Positions 8,577-15,895 of a stretch of DNA of 64,000 nt are shown here, piece after piece. Position 1 is the stretch's first letter. Every line of letters starts with the position of its first letter. The stretch spans positions 62,001-126,000 of the forward strand of contig NZ_JAHHZF010000013.1 in assembly GCF_018729455.1 (NCBI RefSeq). Reading direction: 5' to 3'. Source of the stretch: Prosthecodimorpha staleyi. Lineage in GTDB: Bacteria; Pseudomonadota; Alphaproteobacteria; Rhizobiales; Ancalomicrobiaceae. The translations under genes were made by a program, and so were the position numbers. Under the pieces are notes generated by a model. It made no database searches. It saw only the letters and a list, made by a program, of their open reading frames with translations, and was not told where the DNA came from.

Positions 8577-8732
8577 GGTCCGGGCGCGCGCCGGCGCCGG
8601 ATTGCAATGATCCTGGCGCCGTTGCCCTGCTGTTCGAATGATTTCGACGGCCGTTCGGACGACCTCGGCTCGGTATCCGGCTTCGGCGCGGACGTCTCGG
8701 CGGGCGCGCCGGGACGTGGGGTCAGAATGCCT
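8577..8732. other. Intergenic stretch after the pca operon
   Basis: No gene is seen in the part of this spacer before the fluoride-riboswitch promoter. It has ordinary base composition and no clear terminator with a T run for the pca operon. Confidence 0.5.
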
Positions 8733-8760
8733 TTGACAGCGAACTGCCGCCGCGTTTACG
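8733..8760 (+). promoter_or_regulatory. Promoter of the fluoride-riboswitch operon
   Basis: TTGACA at 8733-8738 is a consensus -35 box; TTTACG at 8755-8760 (spacer 16) serves as -10. Transcription would start at about 8767, directly before the riboswitch aptamer. Confidence 0.65.
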
Positions 8761-8775
8761 CTCTGCCCGTGTGAT

Positions 8776-8823
8776 GGGGATGGAGCTCCCCGACAACCGC
8801 CGGAAGGCTGATAGCTCCTACTG
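8776..8823 (+). promoter_or_regulatory. Fluoride riboswitch aptamer (crcB motif)
   Basis: The segment follows the crcB-motif pattern piece by piece: GGGGATGGAGCTCCCC (5' stem and loop), GACAA linker, the CCGCC-GGAA-GGC hairpin, then the hallmark CTGATAGCTCCTACTG. GAGC/GCTC pairing between the early loop and the 3' part gives the pseudoknot. Fluoride bound through Mg2+ stabilises this fold and switches expression on. It lies between a good promoter and an intrinsic terminator, 103 bases before crcB, so control is probably by transcription termination. Confidence 0.95.
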
Positions 8824-8827
8824 CGAA

Positions 8828-8891
8828 CGGGCCCGAACGGCCCGTCGCGGTGGGAGCGCGACCGAGCGAACCCGCCGTCGGCGGGTTTTTT
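8828..8891 (+). terminator. Riboswitch-controlled intrinsic terminator
   Basis: AACCCGCC-GTC-GGCGGGTT (8869-8887) is a strong 8-bp stem running into TTTTTT at 8886-8891. A second perfect hairpin, ACGGGCC-CGAAC-GGCCCGT (8828-8846), lies between it and the aptamer. This is the expected expression platform: the terminator ends the transcript unless fluoride holds the aptamer. Confidence 0.85.
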
Positions 8892-8925
8892 GTTGCCCTT
8901 CGTCCCATTGAGCGAAAGGGTGACC

Positions 8926-9300
8926 ATGAGCTACTGGATCGTCTTCCTGGGTGCCGGCATCGGCGGAGCCTGCCGGCACGGCGTCAACCAATGGGTCCTG
9001 CGCCTGCTCGGAAGCGGATTTCCATTCGGGACGCTGATCATCAACATCGTCGGGTCCTGCCTGATGGGGCTGGTCGCCGGCTACTTCGCCCTGCGCGGAG
9101 AGGCCCCGCAGGCCGTCCGCCTCTTCCTGACCACCGGGATCCTCGGCGGCTTCACGACCTTCTCGGCCTTCTCGCTCGACGCCGCGCTGCTCTACGAGCG
9201 GGGACAGTTCGCGGCCGCGCTCGGCTACGCCTTCGGCTCGGTCGTGCTGTCCATCCTGGGGCTTTTTCTCGGGCTCTTCGTGGTCCGGCAGATCTCGTGA
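8926..9300 (+). CDS. crcB: Fluoride channel CrcB/Fluc
   Basis: A 124-residue membrane protein with four predicted helices, the standard size of a Fluc subunit. Diagnostic motifs are GGACRHGVN near the N-terminus, FGTLIINIVGSCLMG (helix 2) and TTGILGGFTTFSAFSLD (helix 3, with the TTFS phenylalanine-box region). Fluc forms antiparallel dimers that let cytoplasmic fluoride leave. The ATG at 8926 is preferred: GAAAGGGTGA precedes it, and an upstream ATG option at 8890 would start within the terminator T run. It is the first gene after the fluoride riboswitch. Confidence 0.96.
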   Translation: MSYWIVFLGAGIGGACRHGVNQWVLRLLGSGFPFGTLIINIVGSCLMGLVAGYFALRGEAPQAVRLFLTTGILGGFTTFSAFSLDAALLYERGQFAAALGYAFGSVVLSILGLFLGLFVVRQIS

Positions 9301-9308
9301 GGCAACCA

Positions 9309-9746
9309 ATGGCAGAGCTTCTCAAATCCTGGCAGGCCTGGGCCCTGCTGTCGGCGGCTTGCGCGGCCTTGACGGCGGTCTTCGCCAAGGTTGGCATTGC
9401 GTCGATCGGCTCGGACTACGCCACCTTCATCCGCACCGTCGTCATCCTGGCGGTGCTCGGCGCCCTCCTGACCGTCACCGGACAGTGGCAGGCGCCCTCG
9501 ACGGTGTCGGCCCGGACATGGCTGTTTCTGGTCCTGTCGGGGATTGCCACCGGGGCCTCCTGGCTGTGCTACTTCCGTGCCCTGAAACTCGGCGACGCGG
9601 CGCGGGTGGCGCCGATCGACAAGCTCTCGGTGGTGCTGGTGGCGGTCTTCGGCGTCGCGTTCCTCGGCGAACGGCTTTCCGCCGCCAACTGGCTCGGCGT
9701 TGCGATGATCGCGGCCGGCGCCGTTCTCGTCGCGTTCAAGGGGTGA
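9309..9746 (+). CDS. Half-size EamA/DMT-family membrane protein
   Basis: A 145-residue protein with about five membrane helices; it corresponds to one EamA repeat, whereas most EamA transporters carry two. The block YFRALKLGDAARVAPIDKLS and the closing helix LGVAMIAAGAVLVAF are typical of EamA-like proteins. A single repeat would be expected to work as a dimer, as small multidrug-resistance proteins do. It starts eight bases after the crcB stop, so it should be transcribed from the fluoride riboswitch. The substrate is unknown. A role in fluoride tolerance is inferred from operon position only. Confidence 0.8.
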   Translation: MAELLKSWQAWALLSAACAALTAVFAKVGIASIGSDYATFIRTVVILAVLGALLTVTGQWQAPSTVSARTWLFLVLSGIATGASWLCYFRALKLGDAARVAPIDKLSVVLVAVFGVAFLGERLSAANWLGVAMIAAGAVLVAFKG

Positions 9747-9750
9747 TCGG

Positions 9751-10341
9751 ATGGATGTGTTGGAGCCCGGGTTGCGCCGGGTCGTTGTCGTCGTCGCCTT
9801 GCTGAATCTCGGCTATTTCGGCGTCGAATTCGCCGCCGCCCTGGCCATCGGGTCGGTCTCGCTGTTCGCCGACAGCGTGGACTTCCTCGAAGATGCGGCG
9901 GTTAACCTGCTGATCGTCCTCGCACTCGGCTGGTCGGCGCAGGGCCGCGCCCGGATGGGCATGGCGCTCGCCGGTCTGCTGCTCGTTCCCGGCATCGCCA
10001 CGCTCTGGACGGCCTGGGACAAGGTCCGGATGCCGGTCGCCCCCGACGCTCTGCCGCTCTCGGCGGCCGGCCTCGGCGCCCTGGCGGTCAATCTTACCTG
10101 CGCCTTTATGCTCGCCCGCTATCGTCACCACGGCGGCAGTCTGACTCGGGCGGCCTTTCTCTCGGCCCGCAACGATGCGCTCGCCAATGTGGCGATCGTG
10201 GCGGCCGGCTGCGTGACGGCCTTTCTTTGGCATTCCGCCTGGCCCGATCTGGTCGTCGGCCTGGCCATCGCGGCGATGAATGCGGATGCGGCCCGCGAAG
10301 TCTGGCAGGCCGCCCGTGCGGAACACCGCGCCCGGCCATGA
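9751..10341 (+). CDS. Short cation-diffusion-facilitator-like membrane protein
   Basis: A 196-residue protein with about five or six helices. SVSLFADSVDFLEDAAVN near residue 35 is the CDF helix-2 motif with a DxxxD metal pair (DFLED). The matching helix-5 pair is degenerate: NDALAN keeps an Asp but has Asn where Asp is usual. The C-terminal cytoplasmic dimerisation domain of CDF transporters is missing; the protein ends shortly after the last helix. It follows the EamA gene by four bases and is the third gene of the riboswitch operon. It may move a cation or have lost classical zinc transport. Confidence 0.72.
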   Translation: MDVLEPGLRRVVVVVALLNLGYFGVEFAAALAIGSVSLFADSVDFLEDAAVNLLIVLALGWSAQGRARMGMALAGLLLVPGIATLWTAWDKVRMPVAPDALPLSAAGLGALAVNLTCAFMLARYRHHGGSLTRAAFLSARNDALANVAIVAAGCVTAFLWHSAWPDLVVGLAIAAMNADAAREVWQAARAEHRARP

Positions 10342-10373
10342 TGCGCGGCCTGCGATCCGCCCTGGTCCGCTGC

Positions 10374-11441
10374 CTACAGTTCCGGCCTGACCACCCCGCC
10401 CGCGGCCGCCGCCGCGCTGACCGCCAGGGTGGCGGCGAGCGTGCGGGCGGCCGAGCGGGCATCGACCAGCGGCCTGTCCTCACCGCGGATGACGGCCGTG
10501 AAGTGCTTCAATTGCAGGACGAGCGGATCGGCCTCCGGCGCGACCAGGCGGGTGGCGGCGATCGGATGGAACCAGTGCGGCGCGCCCTCGTGGCGCCAGA
10601 GTTCCAGGCGCGGCACCGACAGGGCCGCCTCGGTGCCGGCGATCAGGTAGCAGGCCTCGCCGGTCGCCGGATAGGCCTTGTTCTCGCCCGAGGTCAGCTC
10701 CCAGCTCCACGGCCCGACGGCGGTGTCGGACAGCGACAGCGTGCCGAGCGCGCCGCTCGCGAAGGTGAACAGCACCGCGGCGGTGTCCTCGACCGCGAAG
10801 CCGCGCGTGGCGTTGGAGGCGATCGCCTGGACGGCGACGATGTCGCCGCAGAGCGCGCGCAGATCGTCGACGACATGCACCAGGTTGATCAGGATCGGCC
10901 CGCCGCCGGGCTCGCGCCGCCAGGCGCCGGCGCCGTCGAAATAGCCGCTGTCGGGCTTGCGCAGCCAGGACAGGCCGTTGACGGCGACGATGCGGCCGAG
11001 CTGGCCGGAAGCGACGATGGCGCGAGCGCGCGCCGCGATCGGGCTGTGGCGGCGGTGGTGGCCGACCAGGACCGGGACACCGGCCCGCTCCGACGCCTCG
11101 GCGAGCTCGACCGCACCCGCGACCGTCTCGGCGATCGGCTTCTCGATCAGCACCGGCACGCCGGCCGCGATCGCCGCGAGACCGCCGGCGACATGGAGCT
11201 GGTTGGGCGTGGCCAGGATGGCTGCGTCCGGCCGGGCGCCGTCGAGGCCCTGGTCCAGGGTCTCGAACCACGGCACTCCGAGCGCGGCGGCATGGTCCCG
11301 GGCACTCGCCGAGGGATCGGCGATGCCGGCCAGCACGGTGTCCGGATCGGCGAGGATGCGGCCGATATGGGCGCGGCCGATCAGCCCGGCGCCGGCGACG
11401 AGGATGCGGACCGGCGGTCGGCCGGACGGGGCTGCGGTCAT
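10374..11441 (-). CDS. Gfo/Idh/MocA-family oxidoreductase next to quiC
   Basis: A 355-residue NAD(P)-dependent oxidoreductase. The N-terminus ILVAGAGLIGRAHIGRI is the GxGxxG nucleotide site, and VPVLIEKPIAET is the EKP motif of the family (catalytic Lys). The start at 11441 (MTAAPSG) gives a normal N-terminus; the frame is open 48 bases further up but adds only a Gln/Arg-rich string. It lies 74 bases downstream of quiC in the same direction. A dehydrogenase acting on quinate, shikimate or a related cyclic polyol would fit this locus, but Gfo/Idh enzymes act on many sugars and cyclitols and the substrate is not fixed by sequence. Confidence 0.8.
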   Translation of the reverse strand: MTAAPSGRPPVRILVAGAGLIGRAHIGRILADPDTVLAGIADPSASARDHAAALGVPWFETLDQGLDGARPDAAILATPNQLHVAGGLAAIAAGVPVLIEKPIAETVAGAVELAEASERAGVPVLVGHHRRHSPIAARARAIVASGQLGRIVAVNGLSWLRKPDSGYFDGAGAWRREPGGGPILINLVHVVDDLRALCGDIVAVQAIASNATRGFAVEDTAAVLFTFASGALGTLSLSDTAVGPWSWELTSGENKAYPATGEACYLIAGTEAALSVPRLELWRHEGAPHWFHPIAATRLVAPEADPLVLQLKHFTAVIRGEDRPLVDARSAARTLAATLAVSAAAAAGGVVRPEL

Positions 11442-11515
11442 CGGCTCTCGGTCCTGTCCCTGTCCCTGTCTTCTTTCGCGGCCGTGCAACTGCGCGTCCC
11501 GGCGGCCTGCGGGGC

Positions 11516-13405
11516 TCAGCGCACCGGCATGCCGGACGGCCGCGCGGTGCGGCGCTGGGCGGCGGTGCGGAAGGGGGCGTTGGGGGCACCGTAGCCGGTA
11601 TAGTCGCCGCGCCGCTCGACGATCTCGAAGAACAGGCCCTCGCCGAAGGCGCGTCCGTAGAGCTGGAAGAATTCCCCGCCGCGGTCGCGGTCATACATGA
11701 TGCCGCCGGCCTTCAGCCGCGCCAGCAGGTCCGGGTCGAGGCCGAAGCGGGCGTCGAGATCGTCGTAATAGTTCGGGCCGATGTCGAGCACCGGGAAGCC
11801 GTGCTCGGCCAGCGCCGCGGCGGTGGCGAAGATGTCGTCGGTGGCGAAGGCGATGTGCTGCACGGCCGAGCCGAAGCTGTCGGAGATGAAGCGGCCGGCC
11901 TGGGTGCGGCTCGATTCCGCCCCGTTCAGCGTTACCCTCAGTGCGCCGCCGGCGGTCTCGATCGCCTGGCTGCGGACGAGGCCGTCCGGGTCGGCGACAT
12001 CGACCATCGGTGCCTTCGCGGCCTCGAAGATCGCGGTGTAGAACAGGGCCCAGCTGAGCATCTCGGCATAGATCATGGTCTGGCCGATATGGTCGACGCG
12101 GGTCAGGCCGGCGCCGTGGAGCGGGCCGGGCCGGTCGAGGCGGAAATCCACCTCCCAGAGCCGTCCGAGATCGGACTTCGGATCGACGAAGCGCAACACG
12201 CTGCCGCCGACGCCGCGGATCGCCGGGATCTGCAATTCGCCGGGCGCGGTCGCCTGCTCGAACAGGTCGGTGCCGAGCGCGCGGGCGCGGGCGAGGGTCG
12301 CCGGGGCGTCGTCGACCCGGACCGCGATGTCGCTGACCGTGGTGCCATGGGTCACGAAGGCGCTGCGGGCGAAGCCGGTCTGCTCGGTGTTGAGCAGGAT
12401 GTTGATCGCACCCTGGCGCCAGAGCGTCACCGCCTTGGAGACGTGCCGGCCGGCCGGCTCGAAGCCGAGGGCGGTCAGGAGCCCCGCCAGCTTGCCGGCA
12501 TCCTCGCCGCCGGTGGCGAATTCGATGAACTCGATCGCCTGCGCATGGGCGCGCGGCGGCAGGGCCGGCAGATCGGCGACCACGGCCGGCTCGGCCCGGC
12601 GCACCCGGTCCATCAGATGGACGAGCGAGCGCCGCCCGTCGGCGGCGATCAGGCGCGGCAGGGCGGCGCGGTACTGGTCGTTGAAGATCTCCAGGCTGAT
12701 CGGGCCGCGATAGCCGGTCGCCATCACGGCGCGCATGAAGCCGGTCACGTCGAGATCGCCCTCGCCCGGCATGTTGCGGAAGTGGCGCGACCAGTAGAGC
12801 AGGTCCATCGGGATGGCCGGCGCGTCGGCCAGCTGGATGAAGAAGATCTTGTCGCCGGGAATGCGCCGGATGGTGTCGGGCGGGATCTTGCGGCCGAGCG
12901 AATGGAAGCTGTCGAGAATCAGGCCGACCTGCGGATGGTCGGCGCGGCGGACGATCTCCCAGGCGTCGCGATGGTCGTCGACATAGCGGCCCCAGCACAG
13001 CGCCTCGAAGCCGATGCGCAGCCCGCGCCGGGCGGCGCGCTCGCCGAGTTCGTGGAAGTCGGCCGCGGCCCGGTCGATGCCGCCGAGCGCTTCCGGGTGG
13101 ACCGAGGAGCAGACCAGCACCAGGTCGGTGCCGAGCTCCTGCATCAGGTCGAACTTGCGCTCGGCGCGGGCGAAGGCGCGCGTGCGCAGGGGCTCGGGCA
13201 GGCCCTCGAAATCGCGGAACGGCTGGAACAGCATGATTTCCAGCCCGTGGTCGCGCACCATGGCACCGACCTCGCGCGGGGAGGCGTCTGTGGCGATGAA
13301 ATCCTGCTCGAAGATCTCGATGCCGTCGAAGCCGGCGCTCTGGATCGCCTTGAGCTTGTCCCGGAAGTCGCCCGAAATCGAGACCGTGGCGATGGATGTC
13401 TTCAT
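11516..13405 (-). CDS. quiC: 3-dehydroshikimate dehydratase, QuiC1 type (fused to HPPD-like domain)
   Basis: A 629-residue fusion: an AP-endonuclease-2-type TIM barrel (residues 1 to about 280) and a C-terminal VOC module resembling 4-hydroxyphenylpyruvate dioxygenase (about 290-610). The metal-binding residues expected for QuiC1 are present at the right spacing: Glu134 (IGFEALCW), Asp165 (LILDSFHS), Gln191 (FIQLADAP) and Glu239 (SLEIFND). The enzyme converts 3-dehydroshikimate to protocatechuate, linking quinate/shikimate breakdown to the pca genes 4 kb away. The ATG at 13405 gives the normal MKTSIATVSISG start. It is preceded on the same strand by liv-type ATPase genes. Confidence 0.93.
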   Translation of the reverse strand: MKTSIATVSISGDFRDKLKAIQSAGFDGIEIFEQDFIATDASPREVGAMVRDHGLEIMLFQPFRDFEGLPEPLRTRAFARAERKFDLMQELGTDLVLVCSSVHPEALGGIDRAAADFHELGERAARRGLRIGFEALCWGRYVDDHRDAWEIVRRADHPQVGLILDSFHSLGRKIPPDTIRRIPGDKIFFIQLADAPAIPMDLLYWSRHFRNMPGEGDLDVTGFMRAVMATGYRGPISLEIFNDQYRAALPRLIAADGRRSLVHLMDRVRRAEPAVVADLPALPPRAHAQAIEFIEFATGGEDAGKLAGLLTALGFEPAGRHVSKAVTLWRQGAINILLNTEQTGFARSAFVTHGTTVSDIAVRVDDAPATLARARALGTDLFEQATAPGELQIPAIRGVGGSVLRFVDPKSDLGRLWEVDFRLDRPGPLHGAGLTRVDHIGQTMIYAEMLSWALFYTAIFEAAKAPMVDVADPDGLVRSQAIETAGGALRVTLNGAESSRTQAGRFISDSFGSAVQHIAFATDDIFATAAALAEHGFPVLDIGPNYYDDLDARFGLDPDLLARLKAGGIMYDRDRGGEFFQLYGRAFGEGLFFEIVERRGDYTGYGAPNAPFRTAAQRRTARPSGMPVR

Positions 13406-13456
13406 CGGGTCGCTCCCGCACGCCGAAACCGATTCGCTCTCAAAGGCATAGCGGTC

Positions 13457-14212
13457 TCAGGCGGCCGTTTCCAGGCTGCCGCCGAGGAACAGCTGCCCGA
13501 CGCGCGGATCGTTGAGGATTTGTGCGGCTGTATCGAACATCCGGGTCTGGCCGAGTTCGAGTACCAGGCCGTAGTCGGACATCTGCAGCGCCGAGCGGGC
13601 GTTCTGCTCGATCATCAGGACGGAGACGCCCTTGACGCGCAGTTCCAGGAGGATGCCGAAGGTCTCCTCGACCATCTTCGGCGACAGGCCGATGGAGGGT
13701 TCGTCGATCAGCACCAGCTTGGGATCGAGCAGCAGGCCGCGCACGATCTCCAGCTGCTTCTGCTCGCCGCCCGAGAGCGTCGAGGCCTGCTGGTCGCGCT
13801 TGCGGCGCAGCACCGGGAAGCGGTCGAGCGCGGCCTCGATGCGCGCCGGCATGTCGGTGACGCCGCGGCCGGCCGCGATGGTGCCGAACTCGATATTGTG
13901 GAACACCGACAGCTCCGGGAAGATGTTGCGGCCCTGCGGGACGTAGCAGATGCCCGCCTCCAGGAGCCTGCGCGGCGTCCAGTTGGTCACGTCGCGGCCG
14001 TCGAAGGCGATGCGGCCCTCGCGCGCCGGCAGGAGACCGAAGATCGTCTTGAACACGGTCGACTTGCCGGCACCGTTGGGGCCGATCACGGTCGTGATCG
14101 AGCCGCGCGGGACCGAGAACGTGGTGCCGTTCAGGATGGTCGTCTTGCCGTAGCCGGCGACGACGGCCTCGAGCGTCAGGATCGTGTCGGCGGGCGGGGT
14201 CATGGCGGTCAT
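13457..14212 (-). CDS. Branched-chain amino acid-type ABC transporter ATPase (LivF-like)
   Basis: A 251-residue ABC ATPase: Walker A IGPNGAGKST at about residues 38-47, signature LSGGEQKQLEIV, Walker B LVLIDEPSIGLSP and the switch His region. The block GICYVPQGRNIFPELSV is typical of LivF. Starts at 14212 (MTAMTPP) or 14203 (MTPP) are possible; the first leaves a five-base gap to livG. It powers import, but no matching permease or binding protein is within this cluster. The complete liv set at 57-61.5 kb has its own ATPases. Uptake of shikimate, quinate or an aromatic acid is a reasonable guess from the quiC neighbour. Confidence 0.88.
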   Translation of the reverse strand: MTAMTPPADTILTLEAVVAGYGKTTILNGTTFSVPRGSITTVIGPNGAGKSTVFKTIFGLLPAREGRIAFDGRDVTNWTPRRLLEAGICYVPQGRNIFPELSVFHNIEFGTIAAGRGVTDMPARIEAALDRFPVLRRKRDQQASTLSGGEQKQLEIVRGLLLDPKLVLIDEPSIGLSPKMVEETFGILLELRVKGVSVLMIEQNARSALQMSDYGLVLELGQTRMFDTAAQILNDPRVGQLFLGGSLETAA

Positions 14213-14217
14213 CGGCC

Positions 14218-14961
14218 TCAATGTCCCAGATAGGCGTCGACGACGGCCGGATTGGCGCGCACCTCGGCCGGCGTGCCGGTCGCGAGCACCCGGCCCTCGG
14301 CCATCACCAGCACCCGCGTGCACAGGCTCATGACGAAATCCATATTGTGCTCGATGACCACGAAGGTCGCCTTGAGCTCGGCGTTGATCGCCCTGAGGCG
14401 CTCCTTGAGGCTGGCCAGCATGGTCAGGTTGACGCCGCCGGCCGGTTCGTCGAGCAGCACTAGGCGCGGGCCGGCCATGAAGGCCATGGCGGCGTCGAGC
14501 AGCTTCTGCTGGCCGTAGGAGAGGCCGCCGGCCTTCTCGTCGGCGAGATGGTCCAGGCGGAAGAAGGCGATCATGCGGTTCGCCTGGGCGGTCAGGCCGG
14601 CGTCGCGGGCGCCGAACAGGCGCGAGACCATGCTGCCCTGGTGCTCCTGGCCGGCCAGGATCAGGTTCTCGCGCACGCTCAGCTGCGGAAAGACCTGCAG
14701 GAGCTGGAAGGTGCGCGACACGCCGAGCCGGTTGAGGGCCGCCGGATAGAGCCCGGTGACCGGCTGTCCGTCGAGCTTCACCTCGCCGGCGCTCGGCCGC
14801 AACTGGCCGAGGATGCAGTTGAACAGCGTGGACTTGCCGCAGCCGTTCGGGCCGATGATGCCGAGGATTTCGCCCTCCTCGACATGGAACGACACGCCGT
14901 CGACGGCGTGGATGCCGCCGAACTGCTTGCGCAGTTCGGTCACTTCCAGGACCCTGCCCAT
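14218..14961 (-). CDS. Branched-chain amino acid-type ABC transporter ATPase (LivG-like)
   Basis: A 247-residue ABC ATPase with Walker A GPNGCGKST, the LSYGQQKLLDAAMAF signature region and Walker B LVLLDEPAGGVN followed by the LivG-type 'NLTMLASLKERL' segment. It sits five bases upstream of the livF-like gene, so the two make a heterodimeric ATPase pair. The upstream 137 bases lead to an unrelated small gene, so the transporter's membrane and binding subunits must be encoded elsewhere or are missing. Compared with the livG at 57.5 kb the sequence is clearly different, so it is not a recent duplicate. Confidence 0.88.
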   Translation of the reverse strand: MGRVLEVTELRKQFGGIHAVDGVSFHVEEGEILGIIGPNGCGKSTLFNCILGQLRPSAGEVKLDGQPVTGLYPAALNRLGVSRTFQLLQVFPQLSVRENLILAGQEHQGSMVSRLFGARDAGLTAQANRMIAFFRLDHLADEKAGGLSYGQQKLLDAAMAFMAGPRLVLLDEPAGGVNLTMLASLKERLRAINAELKATFVVIEHNMDFVMSLCTRVLVMAEGRVLATGTPAEVRANPAVVDAYLGH

Positions 14962-15098
14962 CCTCTCGTCCCCTCATGCGACACGCCGGCCGCTTGGGTC
15001 GATCTGGCACCAATTGCGGCGCAAGAGCAAGGCCCGGTCCGGGTGCCGTCGACCGTCGGGGCCGGGCAGGGGGCGGAAACCGACGGCCGGGGCGAGGG

Positions 15099-15383
15099 TC
15101 AGCGGCAGCGCATGGTGCGGCGATAGTGCGGGCGGCCGTAATGGTCGTAGTAGGAGAAGACCACGCGGGTGACGCAGAAGAGGTCGTTGCGGCCGTCGTC
15201 ATAGATCACCCGGCCGGAATTGCCGTTGACGATCAGCAGCCTGTCTTCGGCGGAGGCCGGATCGGCGTCGATGATGGCGCCGGCCTCGAGGCTGTTGGCC
15301 TGAACCACGACCTCGGCCCGGGCCGCGCCGGCGCCGAGAGAGAGGGCGAGAAGGGCGAGGGCTGCGGTCGTGCGGAAGGTCAT
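15099..15383 (-). CDS. Small secreted protein of unknown function
   Basis: A 94-residue protein with a clear signal peptide (TTAALALLALSLGAGAARA, cleavage after ARA near residue 23). The mature part has two Cys (FCVTR and the C-terminal MRCR), probably a disulphide, and an aromatic stretch VFSYYDHYGRPHYRR. The start at 15383 is set by CAGGAGACC just before the ATG. I recognise no family. It stands alone between the liv ATPases and the signalling block. Confidence 0.7.
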   Translation of the reverse strand: MTFRTTAALALLALSLGAGAARAEVVVQANSLEAGAIIDADPASAEDRLLIVNGNSGRVIYDDGRNDLFCVTRVVFSYYDHYGRPHYRRTMRCR

Positions 15384-15895
15384 GGCGGTCTCCTGTCGGA
15401 TCGGGGCTGCGACGCAGAGCCGGGCGGCTCGGTGACGCCGACGATGCCGGTATCGTGCCGCAATAGACAGGGGCCTGCCCGGCAATCCGATGGGAGGCAT
15501 CGAATTCGGTTGTGTGTCGAAGCCGTCAAAACGTTTGCGTCGATACATGCGGAGTATATTTTCCGATATGCCGGCCATCTTCCATTTCGGGCCCGGAGAA
15601 TATGCTTTCCGGAGGGCGTTCGGTTGTTACGCCTTGTTAGGCACCTGGACTATTCGTTCCGATCAAATTCAGATTTTAAGATACCCGTTAGACTCCACGC
15701 GCCACTATGTTGTCGATCAGGCGATGAACCATCCGACGCCCGGAAGAGGCCGGCACTCCCGGTCCGGCCGGGCGGCGGCCACACATGCCGGCAGTTCGGC
15801 GTCGACGGCCGACGACCCCGGATCGAGGGTCTCGGGGGCGGCGCCCATTCGGACCGGTCGACCGTGAACGGCGTGGCGGGAGCAGGCAGGAGCAA
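15384..15895. other. 512-base gene-poor region with an A+T-rich core
   Basis: No convincing gene. The stretch from about 15490 to 15720 is clearly poorer in G+C than its surroundings, with strings such as AGTATATTTTCC and CAGATTTTAAGATA. It should contain the promoter of the HD-GYP regulator on the plus strand and of the small secreted gene on the minus strand. A 125-codon open frame at 15490-15867 has no family features and an abrupt change in composition halfway, so it is not called. Confidence 0.55.

Noticed and set aside
11801-14233. 810-codon open frame on the plus strand opposite quiC and the liv ATPase
   Set aside because: Composition typical of an antisense shadow (Arg/Ala/Gly/Asp-rich); no ribosome site or domain.
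15490-15867. Possible 125-residue protein in the A+T-rich spacer
   Set aside because: No recognisable domain, no good ribosome site, and the second half switches to shadow-like Arg/Ser/Gly-rich sequence.
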